21,052 nucleotides of DNA, taken from positions 50,157,543 to 50,178,594 of the forward strand of contig CM044498.1 in NCBI GenBank assembly GCA_024364805.1. Reading direction: 5' to 3'. Below the pieces are notes generated by a model. That model saw nothing but the letters and a program-made list of their open reading frames with translations. It was not told the DNA's origin and searched no databases. The position numbers were made by a program, and so were the translations under genes. Position 1 is the stretch's first letter, and every line of letters starts with the position of its first letter. Of the stretch, positions 18,301 to 21,052 are shown piece by piece. This DNA comes from Euprymna scolopes (lineage: Eukaryota > Mollusca > Cephalopoda > Sepiida > Sepiolidae).

Positions 18301-19581
18301 ATGATGAGTATTTTATTTAGCACCAACTTTCTCTCTTCTTCCAATTCTGTGTTAATAATGGTGCCACTAAGGAGTGGAAATTGCCAAATCGACTGTTCAG
18401 AAAGGGTGATCACCCATCACCTGACAACTATCATTCAGTCAGTTTTACTAGCTGTATTGCCAAACTAATGGAATCCTGTGTTAGAGAAACTTCTGAAACT
18501 TCTAGAGCTCTTATAGCCTGATACAGTTTTTGTAATTTGGATTTATCCTCAACACAAATTGCCATGATCAGCTTATCAAGTTTCTATAGGACTTCATGTT
18601 GACCACTGATAGCAGCTCATAGGTGGATGTAGTTTACCTTTACTTTACTAAAGCATTTAAATTATGTGCCATACAAAACGCTTATGCCAAAACTCTGGAA
18701 TGAATGTGAAGGATGATTTTTTTTTAACTGGTTGAAATCCTTTATTCTCACTTGAAAAGAAGAAGTCATAGTTCCAGGACAGTATTCTTCACTGTGTGAG
18801 ATGTCATTTGGTAATTTGGTATACTACAGGAATATTTCTTGGTCCCCTTCAGTTTGTTGCATATTTTAATGACATAGATGCTAACTTAAAAAATGACACA
18901 ATACTGAAATGTACATATAACGTCAGTTGCATCTTGAAATAAAAAGATCCTGCACTCAATATATCCTTCCTGCAGACTTGAACAAAATGCAGCAATTAAT
19001 CAATGGTAACTTAAACTAACTGAGGACACGTGTACTACCATGCATTTTAGAAGGCCCTCACCCAGCAAGTAAGCTATTTTTACCTTCACCAAAGATATAT
19101 AAATTTTGGCAGAAGATGTATTAGAAGTAAGTGAATCTATTGGTTGTGTTGTTCATTAATGTTTCAATGGGTTTAACATTATTCTTCTAATTAATAACTC
19201 TCCTCATGGTTTGGGTTGTTTATTATCTTTTTATGTCAGAAATTACAAGTGAAAAATTGTCTATATTTAAATATAGAGAGGAGTTTAGAAACAATATTAA
19301 TTAATCATTAGTTTTATAAAAATTATGTTTTTAGTCAATATGAAAACAACTTAATCTGATTAATTTTGAAATGCCAATTTTATTACTTTAATAGCTTTTA
19401 ATACTATATCATTAAAATTACAATAAGAACTCACTTTAATCTCAATGATATTATCTATATTCATCATATTTAATTAAAAAATAACTTACAATTTGTTAGA
19501 ACCAATTTTGATACATGATTCATTTTTATACCAATTATTTGAATGGAAGCAAGGACATTTTTTAGATGGCACACATTCACC
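1267..19581 (-). CDS. Partial SCO-spondin/hemocytin-like giant secreted glycoprotein gene (nine exons, spliced)
   Basis: Nine exons on the minus strand splice into one open frame of about 441 residues with no stop. Domain order: TIL end (residues 1-31), degenerate linker (31-48), VWD (48-225), C8 (226-305), TIL with its CxC tail (308-400), then one LDLa repeat (about 405-441). The exon end phases (2, 1, 1, 0, 2, 1, 1, 2, 1) match at every junction, and all introns are GT-AG. VWD-C8-TIL modules build large disulfide-linked extracellular proteins; an LDLa repeat straight after such a module is the arrangement of SCO-spondin, a secreted protein of neural and extracellular matrix. Hemocytin/hemolectin-type clotting proteins are the main alternative. 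Potential N-glycosylation sequons are NES in exon 1, NLT in exon 3 and NNT in exon 8. Both gene ends lie outside the window, so family assignment rests on one module. Strong as a VWD-type gene, moderate as SCO-spondin-like. Confidence 0.88.
1422..2174. other. Intron 8 part, nothing recognised
   Basis: AT-rich intron between exons 8 and 9. No coding similarity or repeat family seen; short open frames here have low-complexity composition. Confidence 0.5.
2175..2531 (+). repeat. ACTAGC-family interspersed repeat, copy 1
   Basis: Begins ACTAGCATTTCAGCCTGG followed by CATTGCCCGGTG, and ends with an ACAC-rich stretch and CACTTTTATAGATATATAG. The same head and tail types occur at 9181 and 20504, always on the plus strand. 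The class of the element (SINE, Helitron-like or other) is not clear from the sequence. No terminal inverted repeat was seen. Confidence 0.6.
2532..3053. other. Intron 8 part, nothing recognised
   Basis: Very AT-rich intron sequence directly downstream of the exon 8 donor. No element recognised. Confidence 0.5.
3054..3147 (-). CDS. Exon 8: TIL end and VWC-like tail
   Basis: Encodes GACIRSSQCPCEYKGLQY, closing the TIL domain, followed by NNTVIKIDGYV, which leads to a C-x-C shared with exon 9. The acceptor is TTTATATTGCAG and the donor GTAACT. Two bases enter and two leave, and the shared codon with exon 9 is TGC (Cys), giving YVCNCLNGKFVC across the junction. An NNT sequon is present. Confidence 0.9.
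3275..3895 (+). repeat. Snap-back element copy 3', with tRNA-like head and an insertion
   Basis: A decayed head holds ATGGCATAACAG (A-box-like) and GGTTCAATCCT at 3378-3388 (B box). The body ends in TTAAATAAAGAGTTCATC and GAAATTTCA near 3512, as in the other long copies. The right arm resumes at about 3801 (AAGATGCACTTGAAG) and runs to about 3893. The stretch between, roughly 3513-3800, is absent from other copies and is probably a later insertion. The left arm is not recognisable, so this copy is partial. Confidence 0.6.
3513..3800. repeat. Insertion inside the snap-back element, with two CCGCCATCTT motifs
   Basis: The block interrupts the repeat at 3275-3895. It holds TATAAAAATTG near 3632 and two CCGCCATCTT motifs (3702 and 3752, 50 bases apart) that resemble YY1 sites. 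I do not recognise the element; terminal repeats were not found and the edges are inferred only from the interrupted host repeat. Confidence 0.35.
4087..4444 (+). mobile_element. Decayed mariner-like DNA transposon fragment with TIRs
   Basis: The left end CGAAGGACATTTCAAAAGTA and the right end, read inverted as TGAGGGTCATTCCAAAAGTA, form a pair of about 20-base terminal inverted repeats with 17 matches in 21, each flanked by a TA target. Near 4255 the frame MDVCQKLRCVIEFL resembles the N-terminal helix-turn-helix start of mariner-type transposases. At about 360 bases it is internally deleted and cannot encode a transposase (a full mariner is around 1.3 kb). It lies in intron 7. Confidence 0.75.
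4445..4998. other. Intron 7 part, nothing recognised
   Basis: AT-rich. A 105-codon minus-strand open frame at 4668-4985 exists, but its protein is Phe/Ile/Leu-rich without a family motif and overlaps no exon signal, so I do not call it a gene. Confidence 0.5.
4999..5500 (+). repeat. Snap-back element copy 2 (long form with tRNA-like head)
   Basis: Left arm from 4999 (TATTATTTGGACAACTG) to about 5095. Then comes a tRNA-like head with A box TGGCATAGTGG at 5134-5144 and B-box-like AGATTCAATCC at 5196-5206, and a body with TTAAATAAAAGGTTCC. The right arm (ATATACTTCACAAAGGTCAG and on) is inverse to the left arm. The right arm has a small internal duplication of AGCAGTAGTAAG. The tail ACTCATCTCAAAAAATCAG matches copies 1 and 3. 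Part of the left arm seen in the long copy at 7482 is missing here. The open frame at 5324-5554 is repeat sequence. Confidence 0.75.
5667..5819 (-). CDS. Exon 7: TIL (trypsin-inhibitor-like cysteine-rich) domain
   Basis: Contains YQSCGPVCPETC, QCKHSKCVEGCFCPPGY and the following VQE. This is the TIL pattern, in which ten cysteines normally form five disulfides. The remaining TIL cysteines come from exon 8. The acceptor is a run of T ending in ATAG and the donor is GTAAGT. The methionine inside the exon is not a start, since the frame and the splice acceptor lie upstream of it. Confidence 0.95.
5820..6579. other. Intron 6, low-complexity tracts only
   Basis: AT-rich intron with an A run at 6194-6206 and a CCCCCTCCCCCCCC-A run tract near 6265-6290. 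No coding similarity or repeat family seen. Confidence 0.5.
6580..6689 (-). CDS. Exon 6: second half of the C8 domain and TIL entry
   Basis: Reads CMIGSDCDCICSALANF and then VACIHADAPSKWRTQRLC. This is the conserved C8 end (DCDC-x-CSALAxYAxAC, WRT-x-x-LCP) carrying the last C8 cysteines. The acceptor is TTATTTTGTAG and the donor GTAAGT. One base enters and one leaves; the codon shared with exon 7 gives Pro, so the text runs LCP into the TIL domain. There is no methionine-started open frame of useful length here, so the exon is recognised by homology. Confidence 0.93.
6839..7030 (+). repeat. Snap-back element copy 4 (short form)
   Basis: TATTATTTGGTTTATTC at the left pairs with the inverse of GAATAATTCAAATAACA at the right. 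CTACTGTTCTCATGTTGGA pairs with the inverse of TTCAAGGTAAGAACAGTAA. The arms are shorter and more decayed than in copy 1, and the head is missing. It sits in intron 5. Confidence 0.7.
7031..7481. other. Intron 5 part, nothing recognised
   Basis: AT-rich sequence between two snap-back copies; no element recognised. Confidence 0.5.
7733..7806 (+). promoter_or_regulatory. Pol III internal promoter (A and B boxes) of a tRNA-derived head
   Basis: A box TGGCATAGTGG fits TRGYNNANNNG, and the B box GGTTCAATTCT is close to GGTTCRANNCY. The spacing matches tRNA-derived SINE heads. Equivalent boxes occur at 5134/5196 and, more decayed, near 3315/3378. I do not see a clean cloverleaf, so this is not called a tRNA gene. 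Confidence 0.6.
7835..8110 (-). mobile_element. LTR-like insertion (fossil) nested in the snap-back element
   Basis: A 276-base block foreign to the host repeat. Read on the minus strand it has TG...CA-like outer bases (from TGGGTATTGGGG to CATCACAACA) and an AATAAA signal followed by a T/G-rich stretch near its end, as in a solitary LTR. It is flanked by 35-base direct repeats (7800-7834 and 8111-8145, 33 of 35 matching), much longer than the 4-6 base duplications of LTR integrases, so the LTR reading is tentative. No coding part is present. Confidence 0.35.
8403..9180. other. Intron 5 part, nothing recognised
   Basis: AT-rich, with a short minus-strand open stretch near 8830-8950 that I could not place in any family. 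Confidence 0.45.
9181..9484 (+). repeat. ACTAGC-family interspersed repeat, copy 2 (decayed)
   Basis: Starts ACTAGCATGACTACCTGCC and ends with GGACACACACAAACACACAG, then ATTACAATTTTATAT, matching the head and tail layout at 2175-2531. The middle has diverged strongly, so membership is a moderate call. Confidence 0.45.
9740..9869 (+). repeat. Snap-back element copy 6 (right arm only)
   Basis: TTTCTGAGTTCAAAGAAATA, AATTGAAGAAGGACGGAGGT and AATATTGTGAAGATAAG, then AGTAGTCAGAATAATC, follow the right-arm sequence of the other copies with a small deletion. No left arm or head is visible. It sits in intron 5, close to exon 5. Confidence 0.55.
10056..10192 (-). CDS. Exon 5: first half of a C8 domain
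   Basis: Encodes AAAKCGIIKYGKTFEKCRD, followed by HYQQCYQDAC, the first four cysteines of a C8 domain, which always follows VWD in this protein class. The acceptor is AATTACTTTTAG and the donor GTAAAT. It begins in phase 0 and leaves two bases (AG) that join exon 6 to give Arg, so the junction reads DACRCMIGSDCDC. Confidence 0.93.
10193..10889. other. Intron 4, nothing recognised
   Basis: AT-rich intron between exons 4 and 5. No repeat family member or coding similarity seen. Confidence 0.5.
10890..11080 (-). CDS. Exon 4: C-terminal VWD domain and VWD-C8 linker
   Basis: Reads RRVYVYLTEVWRKKV, then QGLCGNFDYDAINDLTS, the signature end of a VWD domain (CGLCGNFDGDxxNDF). It finishes with ESWADSAC and a linker into C8. 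The first Cys of the CGLC pair is Gln here. In VWF the CGLC motifs are tied to disulfide exchange during multimer assembly, so this module may not take part in it. The acceptor is TCTTATTTAG and the donor GTAATT. It ends exactly on a codon (Arg). Confidence 0.95.
11390..11731 (-). CDS. Exon 3: N-terminal two thirds of a VWD domain
   Basis: Opens with CWAAGQGHYSTFDGNKF, the VWD entry motif (C-x-A-x-GDPHY-x-TFDG-x-x-Y). It continues through GTCRTLLV and the paired Cys of KCDWFETVC, and ends with GIFLHIFSDIGLTVQWDL, the typical strand before VYV. The acceptor is CTTTATAG and the donor GTAAGA. Phase is two bases in and one out. The normally conserved Asp-Pro of GDPH is Gln-Gly here, and Asp at this site helps bind calcium in VWF D assemblies, so calcium binding may differ in this module. 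An NLT sequon is present. Confidence 0.95.
11732..12170. other. Intron 2 part, nothing recognised
   Basis: AT-rich intron sequence upstream of exon 3; no element recognised. Confidence 0.5.
12171..12378. repeat. Minisatellite with alternating short and long units, ending in (ATT)n
   Basis: Units beginning TGTTTT alternate: a 23-base unit (TGTTTTATTATTATTTT then ATTAAA) and a longer unit of about 28-31 bases with extra T or ATT. The pair makes a higher-order repeat of about 53 bases, present roughly three times. It runs into a pure ATT microsatellite at about 12331-12378. The alternation suggests unequal exchange of whole pairs. Confidence 0.85.
12373..12434. repeat. 62-base perfect palindrome
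   Basis: The sequence from 12373 to 12434 equals its own reverse complement with no spacer (centre GAATTATAATTC). The left half starts TATTTAGATGTTCATTATTA and the right half ends TAATAATGAACATCTAAATA. It lies directly at the end of the ATT microsatellite and could extrude a cruciform. Confidence 0.95.
12600..13330 (-). mobile_element. Decayed LINE fragment (reverse transcriptase C-terminal half), family uncertain
   Basis: On the minus strand, read in pieces over several frames: VCVLEALFKDIHIRCPKEKL and YGDDLVLLL (the reverse transcriptase YxDD site, with Gly for the usual Ala), then KRVNVSKTKGIISG, then ICGKGIRCNLIFCGTCK, a CxxC-type segment found after the catalytic domain in some invertebrate LINEs, then STKGRVYQACV and WVRCRTVEAVRPTGR. 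Many stops and frameshifts show it is old. It is 5' truncated near 13330; I saw no clear poly(A) tail at the low-coordinate end. It is a different family from the LINE at 13484-14392. Confidence 0.78.
13484..14392 (-). mobile_element. 5'-truncated CR1/Jockey-like LINE (RT C-terminal end, 3' UTR, A tail)
   Basis: The minus strand carries a well-kept LINE 3' end. A first frame (13936-14355 and slightly upstream) reads LEDDLQSVVEWGHKWMVTFN, AAKTKLVSFN, then FKLLGLMFTGNMSWNNYI and YKATIRPCMEYCCRIWAG. After a single-base shift near 13955 a second frame (13592-13955) continues with VANLIGSELASKLQPLSHRR, FYKYFNGEYSDEL, then SFFPRTARLWNSIPGSCFP and NRHLAAQIPT before a TAG stop. This is the thumb and C-terminal part of CR1/Jockey-type reverse transcriptases. 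A short 3' UTR ends in GGTGAAAATGTAATAAAAA and an A-rich tail (T runs at 13488-13513 on the plus strand). TTTAAGAA at 13476-13483 and 14385-14392 may be the target-site duplication. Confidence 0.93.
14393..15500. other. Intron 2 part, nothing recognised
   Basis: Less extreme in AT than the flanks but with no coding similarity or repeat family I can name. The 65-codon open frame at 14651-14848 has no family motif. Confidence 0.45.
15702..15850 (+). promoter_or_regulatory. RNA polymerase II core promoter with E-box, CCAAT, TATA and initiator-like sites
   Basis: TCACGTGA (15702), CCAAT (15719-15723), TATAAAA (15815-15821) and TTCAGCTC (15841-15848) are in canonical order. The A of the initiator is about 29 bases after the TATA start, the usual spacing. 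It points along the plus strand, opposite to the host gene. Confidence 0.55.
16039..16086. repeat. 48-base perfect hairpin (23-base arms, 2-base loop)
   Basis: GATTACTTTCCTCATGGGAC plus TTT is followed by AA and then its exact reverse complement. It lies about 195 bases downstream of the predicted start site at 15844, so any transcript from that promoter would carry a 23-base-pair stem. No mismatches are present, unlike other repeats around it. Confidence 0.95.
16564..16613 (-). CDS. Exon 2: 50-base linker exon before the VWD domain
   Basis: Encodes TCIEGSWVLKKSTKVA, matching the C-x-x-G-x-W-x-C tail that normally sits between a TIL domain and the next VWD domain, though the last Cys is Leu. 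The acceptor TTGATTTTCAG is good. The donor GTTAGA is weak. The phase (one base in, one base out) fits both neighbours, and the joining codon GCC gives Ala directly before MCWAAGQGHYSTFDG. This tiny exon sits alone between introns of about 2.9 and 4.8 kb. It was found by homology and phase rather than by a long open frame, so it is a little less certain than the others. Confidence 0.75.
16614..18300. other. Intron 1 part, nothing clear
   Basis: AT-rich. TACAGTAGCGTTCAGAAC followed by TAACGGAC at about 16751-16776 resembles a Tc1-type terminal inverted repeat end, but no matching second end was found. No coding similarity seen; the 65-codon open frame at 16957-17154 has no motif. Confidence 0.4.
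18300..19160 (+). mobile_element. Decayed CR1/L2-like LINE fragment (reverse transcriptase)
   Basis: Plus-strand reverse transcriptase remnants in order over shifting frames: ATKEWKLPN, FRKGDHPSPDNYHSVSFTSC and IAKLMESC (the KKGD-x-x-x-x-NYRPVSLTS motif), then FTKAF and NYVPYKTLMPKLW (from FSKAFD-x-VPH), NWLKSFI, GPLQFVAYFNDIDANLKN, and finally LNKMQQLI, CTTMHFRR and LAEDVLEVSESIG from the region after the catalytic site. The YADD box itself is degraded. Many stops and frameshifts mark an old copy. No poly(A) tail or 3' end is visible after 19160. Confidence 0.8.
19161..19489. other. Intron 1 part next to the exon 1 donor, nothing recognised
   Basis: AT-rich intron sequence directly downstream (in gene direction) of the exon 1 donor GTAAGT. 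No element recognised. Confidence 0.5.
19490..19581 (-). CDS. Exon 1 in window: end of a TIL domain
   Basis: Translates from GECVPSKKCPCF onward, the usual close of a TIL domain (G-x-C-V-x-x-x-x-C-P-C) leading into a VWC-like tail. The acceptor is TTTTTCAG and the donor is GTAAGT. It begins in phase 0 and leaves two bases (TT) that join the next exon to give Phe where relatives usually carry Cys. It contains an NES sequon. The first part of this TIL domain must lie upstream, beyond the right edge of the window. Confidence 0.85.
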
Positions 19582-20503
19582 CTGAAAAATAAAAATATCA
19601 TTATAATAAGCAGAATAAAATTGCATAGAAAAAAATTATCCTTTCATAAATATTCAATTACTTTTATTGTTCTTCAGTATTTCTATTGTGAAGCAATTTA
19701 TTGAAATAAAATTAAATTCCACTTAGTATTTTTAAAAGCACTTTATCTAAAATTTAATGTAAACCAATATCAAACATAAAATATCCTGTTCTTGATTGCT
19801 TTTCAAATATGAGCAACTCAATGAACTATGTAAGTCATAAAACCTATGAATGAGATTCTGCAAAACACTTATAATGTCAGAGCAAAAAGTAACTAAAAAG
19901 ATGAAAAGCATGAAAATATTTTTCACAATAAAACTGTTCAATACAAATTCAACATTATAAACAAGTATTTATTTTAATCAATAGAAAAATTTGTTTCTTT
20001 GAATTTATACACATTGACTTTCATATACTAGATTAAATTGAGAAAAAATTATAAATTTGAATATAACTAAATTAAATTGTCTTTTTGTTTCTAACCAAAT
20101 TATTTTTTATTTAAATAATTTGCTTTTAGTATTCGTTATATGAAGTCTGCTTTTTTGGTATTTCCTAATTACTGGCAAAGCTCTATCATAAACGGTGACA
20201 AAGCAAATCAGTTCCTTCACTTTTATTGTTCTTTGTGAAGCAATTTATTGAAATAAAATATAAGAAAAGGACATTATTGAAATTATAAAAATTAACAAAA
20301 TTATACAGATAAAAATAACACAATTAGTCTTTATTTGCAATTTTAATAACCAAATTAAAAAAATAAAAGTTTTTGTTTTATTTGAAATTTTATCAGAAAT
20401 ATGTTTATGAAATTATAACAATAAAAGTTTTTTTTTAATTTTAAAAATAAAAGTTTTTTATTTGAATTTATATAATTTATATTTATATTTATATAATAAG
20501 TTT
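19582..20503. other. Intron upstream of exon 1, AT-rich with a dispersed direct repeat
   Basis: Very AT-rich. CTTTTATTGTTCTT and GTGAAGCAATTTATTGAAA, then TAAAAT, occur at 19661-19712 and again at 20220-20260, the second copy lacking about 10 internal bases. AATAAAAGTTTTT is repeated several times between 20360 and 20460. No exon with TIL similarity was found, so the preceding exon lies to the right of the window. Confidence 0.5.
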
Positions 20504-20870
20504 ACTAGCATCGTTAATCGTTAACCGGCGTTGCCTGGTAGAAGCATGCCCCCCCCCCCAAAAAATGAAACTACAGTTGTTGTTGGTGGCCAACCCCCAA
20601 ACTCCTTATGTTAAGAACGGCTTTCAAAATAGACACCCCAAACCTCCTCATAAGAACACTCCATTTTTTGAAGCGGGAAATGTCAAAATATTTGCCTCAA
20701 ATTTAACCTTGATATTCAGTGTCAGCATAACCACCTGCAAATATTATAAATCCCAAAAAATTTGGAGGTGGCAGTGCCGGTTGGAGAGAAGAAGATTTGT
20801 TTATTGTGCATGCATACAAATTTGGCAGCTACTAAATTACAGTGCATGATACAGGTCTTTATATCTTGAA
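20504..20870 (+). repeat. ACTAGC-family interspersed repeat, copy 3
   Basis: Starts ACTAGCATCGTTAATCG, then CCGGCGTTGCCTGG, close to the head of the copy at 2175. A CCCCCCCCCC-A run follows and then a less AT-rich body. The right end is unsure because the ACAC-rich tail is missing. The 94-codon open frame within it (20565-20849) shows no protein family motif. Confidence 0.45.
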
Positions 20871-21052
20871 AACAACTTGTCTCTGCCAAAATTTAAATGA
20901 TATTGTCTTATCCAGCATAGTCAAAAACCCAAAAAAATTGGTTATTTTAAAGAAAAATAGTGGAAGTGGAGCTATGGTAAAAAAAAACAAAAAAACAAAG
21001 TAAATGTCTGTGCAGTGTTGATAATGAGTCAGGAAAAGAGAATTTAACCAAA

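Noticed and set aside
20565-20849. 94-codon open frame on the plus strand
   Set aside because: Sits inside an ACTAGC-family repeat and has no recognisable motif.

Overview
This is an AT-rich stretch of animal nuclear DNA lying inside one large gene on the minus strand. I can trace nine consecutive exons (1267 to 19581, read right to left), all with GT-AG introns and all with reading phases that fit exactly. Together they give about 441 residues: the end of one TIL module, a full VWD-C8-TIL module, and one LDL-receptor class A (LDLa) repeat. This order is typical of SCO-spondin and of related very large secreted VWF-like glycoproteins (hemocytin/hemolectin type). The gene runs past both ends of the window, so the start codon, signal peptide and stop are not here.

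Layout of the minus-strand gene: exon 1 (TIL end) 19490-19581; exon 2 (linker) 16564-16613; exons 3 and 4 (VWD) 11390-11731 and 10890-11080; exons 5 and 6 (C8) 10056-10192 and 6580-6689; exons 7 and 8 (TIL) 5667-5819 and 3054-3147; exon 9 (LDLa) 1267-1421. Exons make up about 1.3 kb of 21 kb. Exon numbers count only exons inside the window. Several hallmark VWD motifs have drifted (GDPH reads GQGH, CGLC reads QGLC).

The introns are full of old transposable elements. The main ones are: a family of six snap-back elements with a tRNA-like Pol III head inside long inverted arms; three copies of a repeat starting ACTAGC and ending in an ACAC-rich tail; a decayed mariner-like element with TIRs; three unrelated non-LTR retrotransposon (LINE) remnants; an alternating minisatellite next to a 62-bp perfect palindrome; and a less decayed, CpG-containing block with a core promoter, a 48-bp perfect hairpin and a poly(A) signal, which may be a fossil LTR.

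The organism is an invertebrate bilaterian. The AT richness, the long element-filled introns, the tRNA-headed SINE-like repeats and the SCO-spondin-like gene would suit a mollusc such as a cephalopod, but the sequence alone does not prove it. I found no second host gene, RNA gene or CRISPR array. The strongest candidate for something undescribed is the snap-back tRNA-headed element family.
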